Source of the DNA: an uncultured Desulfovibrio sp.
Lineage (GTDB): Bacteria; Desulfobacterota; Desulfovibrionia; Desulfovibrionales; Desulfovibrionaceae
NCBI GenBank assembly: GCA_947176055.1
Contig: CAMWPE010000008.1
Coordinates: 1 to 22,903 of the forward strand
Direction of reading: 5' to 3'
DNA length: 22,903 nucleotides
The position numbers were made by a program, and so were the translations under genes. Below are positions 5,553-13,424 of the stretch, piece by piece (position 1 is the first letter of the stretch; every line of letters starts with the position of its first letter). The notes below the pieces were generated by a model. The model worked only from the letters and a program-made list of their open reading frames with translations, was not told the DNA's origin and did not search any database.

Positions 5553-5978
5553 ATGATTTTATGCGGACGCGATCACATCATCGACCTCCTGCACGTCAAA
5601 TACGTCGAGGCTTGCGAAGAACAAAATCCGGGTCTGGTGGTGCGGACGATTGAGGCCGTTTCCGGCGAGATCGGCGACGCGCTCTCCTATCGCTATCCGC
5701 AACCGTGGCCATATGTCCCCGAGCTTGTCCGCTATATAGCGGCCGTCATTTCGGCTTACAGGGTGGTCGAGGCTATCACCACTCTGGTCGATACGGAGGC
5801 GACGGACAACAACGAGTGGATCCCTCTTCAGAAGCAGTGGAAATACGTGACCGATCTGCTCGAGGACATCGTTCGCGGGCGTCTCAAACTTCCGCTGGAT
5901 GAGGATAATCCGGACAGGGAGGAAGCGAGCGTCGCCGTGGTTACAAGAAAGCCCTTTTTTGATCTGGAAGGATTGTGA
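5553..5978 (+). CDS. Mu gp36-like head-tail connector protein (DUF1320)
   Basis: 141 residues, matching the gp36/DUF1320 size and pattern. It has an N-terminal helix (MILCGRDHIIDLL), a middle 'VVRTIEAVSGEIGDALSYRYPQPWPYVPELVRYIAAVISAYRVV' region with the conserved Y-R-Y/P-x-P and Ala-rich helix, and a C-terminal K-Q-W-x-Y-V..L-x-x-I-x-x-G-x-L helix. The final ~20 residues are charged and disordered. Proteins of this family sit at the head-tail interface or act in completion. GAGGG precedes the ATG, and the stop overlaps the next start (TGATG). Confidence 0.8.
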   Translation: MILCGRDHIIDLLHVKYVEACEEQNPGLVVRTIEAVSGEIGDALSYRYPQPWPYVPELVRYIAAVISAYRVVEAITTLVDTEATDNNEWIPLQKQWKYVTDLLEDIVRGRLKLPLDEDNPDREEASVAVVTRKPFFDLEGL

Positions 5979-6469
5979 TGGCCGGAAGAAGCGGAGCTTC
6001 GCTGAACTGGGGCGGATTTGACAGGGCGATAAACAACGCCGCGAGATCCCTCGGCAACACCAAATTGCTGATGGAGACCATCGGCGAGACTCTTGTGTCG
6101 GGAACGACACGCCGCTTTGTCGAGGAAAAGGATCCTCAAGGCAACCCATGGAAAAAGTCCGGTCGGGCGACGGAACAGTCCGGCCAGACCCTTTCCGATA
6201 CGGGCCGTCTTCGCAAATCAGTAACTTACGCGGCGTCGGCAAATAAAGTCGTCGTGGGGACGAATCTGAAATACGCGAGGATTCACCAGTTTGGCGGAAC
6301 CATCAAGGCCAAAAACGGCAAGAGTCTCAAATTCAAGGGTCGCGGCGGCGAGGACGTGTTTGTTAAGGCGGTCAATATACCCGCGAGACCGTACATCGGC
6401 GTGTCGGCTGATGATATGAAGGAAGTCCGCGAAACCATAAAAGAGTTTATCGCCGGAGCCTTTGACTGA
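5978..6469 (+). CDS. Mu gpG-like virion morphogenesis (tail completion) protein
   Basis: 163 residues with the phage virion morphogenesis pattern. It has an N-terminal helix, then RFVEEKDPQGNPWKK (the conserved F-x-x-x-x-D-P-x-G-x-x-W), L-x-x-T-G-R-L-R-x-S-V, VVVGTNLKYARIHQFGGTI (the Y-A-x-x-H-Q-x-G signature), and PARPYIGVS near the end. This family acts in tail completion or head-tail joining. The ATG at 5978 overlaps the previous TGA; GGAAGG lies upstream, and a GTG at 5975 is a less likely start. In Mu, G is next to F; here it follows gp36, a common rearrangement in Mu-like phages. Confidence 0.85.
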   Translation: MAGRSGASLNWGGFDRAINNAARSLGNTKLLMETIGETLVSGTTRRFVEEKDPQGNPWKKSGRATEQSGQTLSDTGRLRKSVTYAASANKVVVGTNLKYARIHQFGGTIKAKNGKSLKFKGRGGEDVFVKAVNIPARPYIGVSADDMKEVRETIKEFIAGAFD

Positions 6470-6984
6470 TGCGCGACGCATTCCTGGAAGCCATTTCATA
6501 CGCCGCGAACAAGGCCGGTCTTCCCGACGACAAGATTATCGACATCGTCAAAAAGGACAATCTCACCATCGCCCGTCCGAGGATCGAGCTTCAGTTTCTG
6601 CCGGAAAAGCTGACGCGGACCGGTCGCAAGCTGGCCATCGATATTAATGAAGGGATCCAGAGCCGCAAGCGCGAGCTTTATCAGGTCGAGCAGGATGTCG
6701 CCGCCAATGTTCTGGCCGAGGACGAAAACTGGCTCGAGGATTTTTGTTACGCCTTTCTCGCGGAGCTTCCCAGGGGCATCGACGACAAACGCGGCAATTT
6801 TGTAAAGATTACCGGTCACAAGGCTACCTTTGCCAGGCCAAGGGACACCCGCGTGGGCGAGTCGGTCATCAAGGTCTTTAATAAGGTTAATGAGCTGATA
6901 CTCGTGACCTTTCTCTGGCGGATAACGGCCATCGAGGTCGAAGAGCTTATTCGCTCGCACAATCTGCAACTTCATTACAAATAA
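6469..6984 (+). CDS. Phage tail terminator-position protein (Mu gp37 position)
   Basis: 171 residues beginning MRDAFLEAISYAANKAGL. Its ATG overlaps the previous stop (TGATG), with GGAG upstream. It occupies the place of Mu gp37 (DUF1834), between the G/gp36 pair and the gene before the sheath. The sequence has an early 'DNLTIARPRIELQFLPEKLTRTGRKLAI' strand segment and a second half of strand-helix elements (FVKITGHKATFARPRD; LILVTFLWRITAIE). These are compatible with the ferredoxin-like fold of tail terminators, though no motif is decisive. The likely role is capping or completing the tail tube. Confidence 0.5.
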   Translation: MRDAFLEAISYAANKAGLPDDKIIDIVKKDNLTIARPRIELQFLPEKLTRTGRKLAIDINEGIQSRKRELYQVEQDVAANVLAEDENWLEDFCYAFLAELPRGIDDKRGNFVKITGHKATFARPRDTRVGESVIKVFNKVNELILVTFLWRITAIEVEELIRSHNLQLHYK

Positions 6985-6993
6985 GAGGCGCGT

Positions 6994-7287
6994 ATGCGAT
7001 TTAACGAAGACGGGACAATCAAGGAAGGAGAAATTTTCGGCGAACTGGAGCCGGAGGGCTGTCTGGCAGAACTGCCGGAATACGACGAGCGCTCGGCGAA
7101 GCAGGATGAAAAACCTGTTCAGGTTACGGTCGACGATTACGCGAAAGCTTTTGGCGTTCCGGCCTGGAAACAGGCCGCGCTGCTTCGCTATATGGGCTGG
7201 CTTCCGGATCGGGTCGCGACCGAAGAGGAATATAAAAACGCTCTGGAGGCGCTGGACGGGCGCCGTCTGGGCGGAGGGAGACGCTAA
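6994..7287 (+). CDS. Small phage protein before the tail sheath (Mu gp38 position)
   Basis: 97 residues. The N-terminal half is acidic (GEIFGELEPEGCLAELPEYDE). The C-terminal half contains VPAWKQAALLRYMGWLPDRVATEEEYKNALEAL, a pattern of 'aromatic/Pro-helix-G-W...v-T-x-x-E-Y-x-x-A-L' often seen in small proteins just upstream of Mu-like sheath genes. The function is not known. AAGAGG lies before the ATG. The stop overlaps the sheath start (TAATG), with GGAGGGAG inside its own end serving as the sheath's ribosome site. Confidence 0.6.
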   Translation: MRFNEDGTIKEGEIFGELEPEGCLAELPEYDERSAKQDEKPVQVTVDDYAKAFGVPAWKQAALLRYMGWLPDRVATEEEYKNALEALDGRRLGGGRR

Positions 7288-8990
7288 TGGGCGACGTATT
7301 GACCTATCTCATCGACGGAACAAGCGGGCTCGCTCCCGGCGGAGTTGACGGCAAGGCTATCATCGCCGGAGTCTGCTCTCGCGGACAGGTCGGCAAAGCC
7401 TATCTCATCGGCAAGAGGACGAATCTCAAGGAAACGCTGGGCGTCGGCCCGCTTGTCGACAGGCTTCGCCATATGATCGCGACGGCCGGACAGGAACCGG
7501 TTATCGTGGCCGTCCCTGTCGCGGGAAGACAGTCGTCCTATATAAGCGAGCCCAAAATTGCCGGAAGCAAGATTTCTCCAAAGGTATCCGGAGTAGCCGC
7601 GAAAAACGCCGATATTGTCGTTCGCGCGGCGACGGGGGGCGCTATAGGGAGCGCGACGCTGGGGATCTCGACCGACGGAGGCAAGACTTTCAAGTCTCCC
7701 GAAACGTCTTCGGAACAGGTCGTTATCGGATCCGGAAGCGACGCGACCGGAGCGACCCTGGTATTTCCCGCCGACGCCAGTCTGGAAGCGGGCGCGACCT
7801 TTTCTTTCGCGACCAGAACCGCCATAGGGCCGGTTAACGTTATCGGCGATCAGGCCAGCCCAAAGATTTCGGTCGGCTCTTCCGGCGTTCTGGCAGGAGG
7901 CGAACTGGTTATCCAGATCGTTAAAGGCGGCGATCTCAACGAGGGAACGTACCAGCTGTCCATTGACGGCGGCGACAGCTTCGAGCGCGTCCGGACTATC
8001 CCTGTAGATGGAACCGCCAAAGTCGATGATCTGGGAGTAACCGTCACTTTCCCCAAAGGGAATTACATAGCCGGAACGACTTATGTCTGCGATATTCTCG
8101 CGCCGACTTCTTCCATAGCCGACGTCATGGACGCGCTGGAAAGCCCGCTCGCGACGCATGATGTTGAATTCGTCCACATCGCGGCTCCAACCGACTCCGT
8201 TGACTGGGCGGCGGCGCAGACCAGGGCCGAAGAGCTCTGGAATATCCACAGGCCGACCTATTTCAAGCTGGAGACGAGGCTGCCATACGCGGGCGAGGAT
8301 CTGGACGATTTCGCGGACTGGCTTTTGCGGGAAAAACAGGATTTCGCCGGACGCTTTGTGACTGTCTGCCCGCAATTTGGCGAAGTAGCCGATTCCACTG
8401 GCAGATCCCATCTGGTCAACGCGGCTTCGCTTCAGGCTGGCCGGGTAATGTCCATTCCCGTGCAGAGGGCGACGGGACGCGTCCGCGACGGCTCGATCTC
8501 GCAATTGACGCTTCCCGAAAAATGGGACGCTATTCAGGCGACGCTGGAAGACGCGGGCTACATCACCGCGAAAAAGTACGCGGGTCTCGATGGCGTCTAT
8601 TGGGGCGATTCCAGGACAATGGCCGACGCTACTAGCGATTTCCGCTACGAGGAAGTCCTGCGAACTGTCTTTAAAGCCGTTCGCCTCCTGCGAATAGCCG
8701 CGCTAAAATCCCTGTACGACGAGACAGGCGATCCGGTTCGCGCCGCGAATGGCCTGGGCCTGACTTATCTCAAGGCAAATCTTGGCAACGCGCTGGATAC
8801 GATGGTCAAGGCCAATCCGAAGGAGCTCGCGGCTTATGTCATCGATATCGCGCCAGGACAGGACATCGCCAACAATGGCGTGGCCGTGGACATCACGCTT
8901 ATCGGCATTGGCATAATCCGTCAGATCAAGCTCTATCCGCGCTATGTTTACGCCGGATCCAGTTTCGATCCAAGACTGGAGGACGAGTAG
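7287..8990 (+). CDS. Tail sheath protein (Mu gpL-like, DUF2586-type)
   Basis: 567 residues, the contractile sheath subunit of the tail. The N-terminus (LTYLIDGTSGLAPGGVDGKAIIAGVCSRGQVGKAYLIG) and C-terminal domain (DSRTMADATSDFRYEEVLRTVFKAVRLLR..) follow the pattern of DUF2586/sheath proteins of Mu-like phages. The variable middle carries two tandem copies of a beta-rich domain, residues ~89-181 and ~189-273. Each opens with PKI-S..SGV-A and contains S-x-D-G-G-x-x-F (DGG at 130-132 and 227-229). These decorate the outside of sheaths in related phages. The tube gene follows shortly after, as expected. A 406-codon antisense frame covers part of this gene and is regarded as a shadow. Confidence 0.85.
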   Translation: MGDVLTYLIDGTSGLAPGGVDGKAIIAGVCSRGQVGKAYLIGKRTNLKETLGVGPLVDRLRHMIATAGQEPVIVAVPVAGRQSSYISEPKIAGSKISPKVSGVAAKNADIVVRAATGGAIGSATLGISTDGGKTFKSPETSSEQVVIGSGSDATGATLVFPADASLEAGATFSFATRTAIGPVNVIGDQASPKISVGSSGVLAGGELVIQIVKGGDLNEGTYQLSIDGGDSFERVRTIPVDGTAKVDDLGVTVTFPKGNYIAGTTYVCDILAPTSSIADVMDALESPLATHDVEFVHIAAPTDSVDWAAAQTRAEELWNIHRPTYFKLETRLPYAGEDLDDFADWLLREKQDFAGRFVTVCPQFGEVADSTGRSHLVNAASLQAGRVMSIPVQRATGRVRDGSISQLTLPEKWDAIQATLEDAGYITAKKYAGLDGVYWGDSRTMADATSDFRYEEVLRTVFKAVRLLRIAALKSLYDETGDPVRAANGLGLTYLKANLGNALDTMVKANPKELAAYVIDIAPGQDIANNGVAVDITLIGIGIIRQIKLYPRYVYAGSSFDPRLEDE

Positions 8991-8991
8991 G

Positions 8992-9234
8992 ATGACGGAA
9001 TTCGCGAAGGCCAGAAAAGAAGTGTACCGGCGACTTTACAGACGCTTTCTTGACAAAGACGGGCTTGTAATCAAGGCCGGGGAATTGAGCGTCTGGGGCC
9101 AGGAAAATCCCTTGTATGAAAGAGCTGTCCTTTACGCGAAAGACAAAGGACATCTTGCGGAGCAATATTTAGGCGAGTTTCGCCTTACCGCGTCCGGAAT
9201 TGACTATTACGAAAAGGAATTGCTGGGAGAATGA
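8992..9234 (+). CDS. Small winged-helix-like protein between sheath and tube genes
   Basis: 80 residues starting MTEFAKARKEVYRRLYRRFL; the ATG at 8992 is one base after the sheath stop, and GAGGACGAGTAGG gives the ribosome site. The pattern is an N-terminal helix, L-V-I-K-A-G-E-L, a helix ENPLYERAVLYAKDKGHL, a strand pair GEFRLTASGIDYYEKELL. This resembles small winged-helix proteins, with 'x-x-R-L-T-x-x-G-x-x-x-x-E' as the wing and last helix. Such genes are frequent in Mu-like phages near the tail genes. Whether it binds DNA or is structural is not known. Confidence 0.6.
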   Translation: MTEFAKARKEVYRRLYRRFLDKDGLVIKAGELSVWGQENPLYERAVLYAKDKGHLAEQYLGEFRLTASGIDYYEKELLGE

Positions 9235-9235
9235 C

Positions 9236-9697
9236 ATGTCTGTTAACGGCAGAAATTACGACTGGGAAGACATCCATGTGATGCTTCCCCACGGCGAGGC
9301 CGTCGGCATTACCGAAATCAAATACACGGACGGACAGGGCATCGAGGCCAGATACGGTCGCGGAGCTGTGCCAAGGGGTTATGGCCGGACTAATTACGAG
9401 GCTTCCGGAAGCATGGTTCTTGATCGCGACGAATGGGAAAAGCTCGCGGACGCGCTGACCGGCAACGGAGGAATTTACGATCACGATCCCTTTACCATCG
9501 CTGTGGCTTACGCCAACAACGACATGGGCACGGTGGTCGATACCCTGAAAAGCGTCAAGATCACCGGATTTGACGGAGCGGGCGGAGCGCAGGGCGACGA
9601 CAACGCCAGTCCCATCTCCTGCGAATTTACCATTCTCGAGCCCATCGACTGGAACGGTCGTCCGGCCAAGAACGACACGGGCGATTTCTTTGTATAG
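9236..9697 (+). CDS. Tail tube protein (Mu gpM-like)
   Basis: 153 residues from ATG 9236 (GGGAGAATGAC upstream). The size and beta-rich pattern match gpM-type tube proteins. The N-terminus is VNGRNYDWEDIHVMLPHGEAVGITEIKY, followed by a GYGRTNYEASGSMVLDRDEW strand-turn-strand. The central domain is DHDPFTIAVAYAN, and SCEFTILEPIDWNGRPA ends the fold. Subunits stack as hexamers inside the sheath and carry DNA. The location after the sheath and before the chaperone/tape measure is the expected one. Confidence 0.85.
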   Translation: MSVNGRNYDWEDIHVMLPHGEAVGITEIKYTDGQGIEARYGRGAVPRGYGRTNYEASGSMVLDRDEWEKLADALTGNGGIYDHDPFTIAVAYANNDMGTVVDTLKSVKITGFDGAGGAQGDDNASPISCEFTILEPIDWNGRPAKNDTGDFFV

Positions 9698-9710
9698 AAG
9701 GAGATAAAAA

Positions 9711-10025
9711 ATGGAAGAGAATCGCAAGTATGTAAAATTCACCCATTCCTTTGAGGATCCGTGGGCCGGCGAATCCGCCGAGGACGCGAAAGCCGTCTCC
9801 GTGACTTTCCGTTTCGCCAAACCGACCAAAACCCAGATTCAGCGATTGCAGGACAAGGCCGCGAAGAACTCCAGCCAGGCTTCCAGAAATCTTTTGCTCG
9901 ACGTGATTCATCCTGAAGAGCGCGAGGAGCTGATGGAAAAAATGGAGGAATATCCCGGCATCGCGACCAGTTTCGCGACCGCCATCATTCGCGGCGTGGG
10001 CATTTCGGCAGAACTGGGAAACTAG
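9711..10025 (+). CDS. Tail assembly chaperone, 0-frame product
   Basis: 104 residues, with AAGGAGAT before the ATG. It is a charged, helix-rich protein (KTQIQRLQDKAAKNSSQASRNLLLDVIHPEEREELMEKMEEYPG) ending AIIRGVGISAELGN. It lies between the tube and tape-measure genes, where tail assembly chaperones (Mu gp41-type, lambda G) are found. The last codons contain the slippery heptamer GGGAAAC (10016-10022), directly before the TAG at 10023-10025. Most ribosomes stop here. A minority shift to -1 and make the 165-residue fusion. These proteins coat the tape measure during assembly and are not in the virion. Confidence 0.8.
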   Translation: MEENRKYVKFTHSFEDPWAGESAEDAKAVSVTFRFAKPTKTQIQRLQDKAAKNSSQASRNLLLDVIHPEEREELMEKMEEYPGIATSFATAIIRGVGISAELGN

Positions 10026-10207
10026 AAACCGACGCTTACGCGACGAGAGACGCTCTTATTCGCTGCTGGCTCCATACGGAGCCGTCCGAAGATATTGAAG
10101 AGTGGCAAAAACAGTTCGCGCAAGCGTCGTGGATTGAAAAAAGATATTTTGAAACATTATCGCGGCTTATTAATGGAACCTCCCGCTCCGGTCGCAAAAA
10201 AAGATAA
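9711..10207 (+). CDS. Tail assembly chaperone, -1 frameshift fusion product (9711-10022 joined to 10022-10207)
   Basis: From GGA-AAC in the 0 frame, slipping one base back at GGGAAAC reads CTA-GAA-ACC and continues for 61 codons without a stop (LETDAYATRDALIRCWLHTE..WQKQFAQASWIEKRYFETLSRLING..), ending in TAA at 10205-10207. The result is 104 + 61 = 165 residues. The extension has no ribosome site or start of its own, uses the same codon style as its neighbours, and ends exactly at the tape-measure ATG (TAATG). A conserved programmed frameshift between the two tail chaperone forms is known in lambda (GGGAAAG), Mu and many other phages. The presence of an intact slippery site, an open -1 frame and correct placement makes this a strong case. 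Confidence 0.85.
10016..10022 (+). promoter_or_regulatory. Programmed -1 ribosomal frameshift site GGGAAAC
   Basis: The heptamer G-GGA-AAC is in the correct X-XXY-YYZ phase relative to the chaperone frame and lies immediately before its TAG. A stop codon right after a slippery site can promote the shift by pausing. It differs from the lambda G/GT site only in the last base. Confidence 0.85.
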
Positions 10208-12870
10208 TGGAAGTCTTCAGCGTATTCGCCACCCTGTCCCTTAAGGATCTCCTGTCGGGGCCGCTTAAGGCCATCCGCTCGTCTTTAAACGCGACTGGAG
10301 GGAGCGTCCTTACGCTCGGCCAGCGCATGGGCAATCTCGCGCTGGCTATGGCTCCGGTCGCCATAGCCTCGGGAGCGGTTGTGGCAGGCATTGGCAAATG
10401 CGTGTCCGTCGCCGCCGGATTCGAGGATCAGATGGCGAAGGTTGGCGCCATCTCCAACGCCAGCTCGGAAGACATGGAAGCTCTGGAAGCGACGGCCCGC
10501 GATCTGGGCGCGACCACGCAGTTTACGGCTTCCCAGGTCGCGCAGGGCGAGCAGTATCTGGCCATGGCCGGTTTCAAGACGCATGAAACTATCGCGGCTC
10601 TTCCGGGCGTTCTAAATCTCGCCGCGGCCACCGCGATGGATCTCGGTCGCGCCGCCGATATCTCCTCCGATATTCTTGGCGCCTTCGGCATGAAAGCCGA
10701 CGAGATGGGAAGATGCGCCGACGTGCTTGCCAAAACCTGCTCCACGGCGAACACCAATATGGAGTTGCTTGGCGACACAATGAAATATGTGGCGCCCGTG
10801 GCCAGGACAGCCGGTCTTTCCATCGAAGAAACGGCGGCGATGGCCGGACTTTTGGGCAACGTGGGCATCAAGGGAAGCCAGGCCGGCACGACGCTAAAAG
10901 CCATGCTGAACAAGATGGCCGCGCCCGCGAAAGACGCCCAGCAAGTATTTCAGAAGCTGGGAATCACGGTCAAGGATCAGGCTGGAAATCTTCGCAGTCC
11001 CATTGAAATCCTTGGCGAGATGGCCGGAAAGCTTGAAAAGATGGGAACCGCCGAACAGATGGCGGCCATGAAAGCCGTCGTTGGCGAAGAAGCCGTCGCC
11101 GGGTTCGCCGAGCTTATCAAGCAGGGCGGAATCGGAGAGATCAAAAAATATGTTGAAGTCCTGAAAAACAGCGGCGGCGCGTGTCAGGAAATGGCGGATC
11201 GCATGAACGACACGCTCGCCGGATCGGTTCGTTCCCTGGGGTCGGCCTGGGAGTCCCTGCAAATAACCATTGGCAAGATTTTTATTCCCGTTGTCCGGAA
11301 AGTCGTCGACTTCTTTACCGGCCTTATCAGAGTCTTTGACAAGCTGGCCGGGAGCAAGGTCGGCAAGTTCATTCTGCAAGTCGCTGGATACCTCGCGACA
11401 GCCGCCATTGGTATCACCGCGTTCGCCGCCGGCTTCGCGCTGATCGGGAAGGCCATGTCTTTTATCACCGGCGCGTTGGGTTCGGTAAAGGTCGCGCTTC
11501 TGGGGCTGGGCGCTCCAGTCTGGATTATAATTGGCGTTGTGGCCCTGCTCTATACCGCCTGGAAGAACAACTTTGGCGGAATCGCCACTGTCATCGCCCG
11601 ATGGTACCGGAACATAAAACTGGTATTCGAGGGCGTATGCGCCGTGTTTGACACATTGAAAGGCTCGTCCGGCGAAATAAGGGGAGAACTAGCTAAAGAA
11701 ATCAAGGCGCATGGACTGGTAAAATTTGTGACGACGGTCGGCAAGATCGCTTATCGAATCAAGGAATTTTTCGCGGGGATCGCGAAGGGGATCAATATTA
11801 ATGGCGTAATCAACGCTTTTATGCCAGCGATCAACAAGTTGCGCGGAGTTCTGGATACCATTGGCTCCATATTCGCCAAAGTGTTTGGGACACAAGTAAC
11901 ATCGGCCGCGTCCAGCGTCAGAGGATTTGGCGAGACTATAGGGGCCATACTTACAAAAGCCCTCGAAGGCCTCGCGGTAGCTCTTAATATAGTCGCAAGC
12001 GGAATCTCCACCGCAATCAATTTATTTAAATGGATTATCGCCCTTTTTACGGGCGACTTCGCGGGGGCTTGCGAGGCGGCGAAGAGCATATGGCAGAACC
12101 TTTGCGACAGCTTTAACTCGATACTCAATTTTCTTGGCATTAAAGATCTCGTAATCGGCGCCGTCCAGTCGATTTACGACTTCTTCGCGAACTTCAGCGT
12201 TGTCGATTTCTTTGTTGGGGCCTGGAATGACGTAACGAGTTTTTTTAGCGGTATTAGCCTCTTCGAGTCCGGCGCGAAACTTTTAAGCACCCTCAAGGAT
12301 GGCGTCCTGTCTTACGCCGATTCGCTCATTGATTGCGTGTCCGGCGTCTTTTCCCGCATTCGCGAATTTTTGCCGTTCTCGGACGCGAAGACTGGGCCGC
12401 TCTCCGATCTGACTCTCTCCGGAAGCAGGATTATGACAACCCTCGGCGAAGGCGTAAAACAGGGACAGGAAGAGCTGACCAGCTCCGTGAGCGCGGCGCT
12501 TGGCAATGTCGAAAGAGAAATTACATCGCTAAATCCCGAGCTTCAGATTGGTTATTCCGCCAGTCCTTTCGATGCTCCCGAGCAATATTTTTCTCCGGCT
12601 TTCGCCGGGATAAACGCTCCGGATATACCCCGAGCGGTTATTCCAAATCCGCTGGCGAGCGAGCCGGAACTCCCTCCAGTCCGGACGCCGCCGCCTCCGT
12701 CCAGTTTTGAAGAAGGCGACGAGAGAAGATCAATTGGGGCGAAAGAAAGCCATAGTTATACGATCTCCATTCAGAGCGTCATTCTGGAAGGAGTCCAGAC
12801 TCCGGAAGAGTTTGTGTCCGCCCTTACAACTCATCTGCAGGGGCAGATTACTCAACTGGAGGGAGCGTAA
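10207..12870 (+). CDS. Tail tape measure protein
   Basis: 887 residues. Residues ~68-260 are the TP901/PhageMin core pattern of tape measures (AAGFEDQMAKVGAISNAS..LEATARDLGATTQFTASQVAQGEQYLAMAGF..GLLGNVGIKGSQAGTTLKAMLNKM). Three strongly hydrophobic stretches follow the usual plan: ~44-63, ~388-414 and ~438-452. The rest is helical and Ala/Gly-rich, with a C-terminal Pro-rich segment and a short folded end (SYTISIQSVILEGVQTPEEF). It sets tail length and is injected with DNA. The ATG overlaps the stop of the frameshift product. No Shine-Dalgarno is visible (CGGTCGCAAAAAAAGATA), so translation may depend on coupling to ribosomes that shifted frame. The stop overlaps the next start (TAATG). Confidence 0.9.
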   Translation: MEVFSVFATLSLKDLLSGPLKAIRSSLNATGGSVLTLGQRMGNLALAMAPVAIASGAVVAGIGKCVSVAAGFEDQMAKVGAISNASSEDMEALEATARDLGATTQFTASQVAQGEQYLAMAGFKTHETIAALPGVLNLAAATAMDLGRAADISSDILGAFGMKADEMGRCADVLAKTCSTANTNMELLGDTMKYVAPVARTAGLSIEETAAMAGLLGNVGIKGSQAGTTLKAMLNKMAAPAKDAQQVFQKLGITVKDQAGNLRSPIEILGEMAGKLEKMGTAEQMAAMKAVVGEEAVAGFAELIKQGGIGEIKKYVEVLKNSGGACQEMADRMNDTLAGSVRSLGSAWESLQITIGKIFIPVVRKVVDFFTGLIRVFDKLAGSKVGKFILQVAGYLATAAIGITAFAAGFALIGKAMSFITGALGSVKVALLGLGAPVWIIIGVVALLYTAWKNNFGGIATVIARWYRNIKLVFEGVCAVFDTLKGSSGEIRGELAKEIKAHGLVKFVTTVGKIAYRIKEFFAGIAKGININGVINAFMPAINKLRGVLDTIGSIFAKVFGTQVTSAASSVRGFGETIGAILTKALEGLAVALNIVASGISTAINLFKWIIALFTGDFAGACEAAKSIWQNLCDSFNSILNFLGIKDLVIGAVQSIYDFFANFSVVDFFVGAWNDVTSFFSGISLFESGAKLLSTLKDGVLSYADSLIDCVSGVFSRIREFLPFSDAKTGPLSDLTLSGSRIMTTLGEGVKQGQEELTSSVSAALGNVEREITSLNPELQIGYSASPFDAPEQYFSPAFAGINAPDIPRAVIPNPLASEPELPPVRTPPPPSSFEEGDERRSIGAKESHSYTISIQSVILEGVQTPEEFVSALTTHLQGQITQLEGA

Positions 12871-13424
12871 TGGCGGGTAAATTCATCGTTTTTGAAGACG
12901 GCGCGATCAGTCTTGGCGGCGAGGAAGTCCCGGGTATCATGCAGTCTCTTACCGTCGATGGCAAAGTCCGTTTTGACGAGCAGAAGGTGGACGGCGCGTC
13001 CGGCAAGAAAAAGACGCCGCAAGGATTCGAAGACTGCGAAATTTCTGTTTCCCTCTATCTCACCACCGAAGATGACAGTTCCTGTTACGACAAGCTCCAG
13101 AAGCTTTCCGCGATGTTCGGCAAGGTCGATGGCAAGGCCAATCCGCAAATTTACGACGTGGCGAATCGCCATCTGCTCGCGAGGGGAATAAGGCAGGTGG
13201 TTTTCTCCAAACTGCAGACATCCGAAAGCGACGCCACGGACGAGATCACGGCCTCCCTTGGCTTTACGGAGCATAATCCGCCTGTCGTAAAGACAGAAAA
13301 GGCGCAAGCGAAATCGCCGACTCCCAGCGAGCTCGCGGAAAACGCCAAAAACAAGGCGCAAAACGCCGCCGGTTCTTCCCAGGCGAAACCTGAAGAAGAT
13401 AAAATAATCATCGAGCTGGATTGA
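12870..13424 (+). CDS. Baseplate or tail-tip protein downstream of the tape measure (Mu N position)
   Basis: 184 residues with GGAGGGAG before the ATG. The folded part is residues 1-~135: a beta-rich N-terminus (FIVFEDGAISLGGEEVPGIMQSLTVDGKVRFDEQ), a K-K-K-T-P-Q-G-F-E-D loop, and a second half HLLARGIRQVVFSKLQTSESDATDEITASLGFTEH. The tail from ~136 is low in hydrophobics and rich in Ala/Lys/Glu (SPTPSELAENAKNKAQNAAGSSQ), probably disordered. Mu N, a 491-residue DNA circularisation protein, sits here, but this gene is much shorter and I see no clear homology. It resembles small baseplate/hub adaptors of other myophages. The role is inferred from position. Confidence 0.55.
   Translation: MAGKFIVFEDGAISLGGEEVPGIMQSLTVDGKVRFDEQKVDGASGKKKTPQGFEDCEISVSLYLTTEDDSSCYDKLQKLSAMFGKVDGKANPQIYDVANRHLLARGIRQVVFSKLQTSESDATDEITASLGFTEHNPPVVKTEKAQAKSPTPSELAENAKNKAQNAAGSSQAKPEEDKIIIELD

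Noticed and set aside
7284..8504. 406-codon open frame on the minus strand
   Set aside because: It lies wholly inside the sheath gene in antisense, has no family resemblance and an Arg-rich random-like product. The sheath is well supported by family pattern and context.
12852..13361. 169-codon minus-strand frame
   Set aside because: Antisense to the gene after the tape measure, with no ribosome site and no recognisable product.
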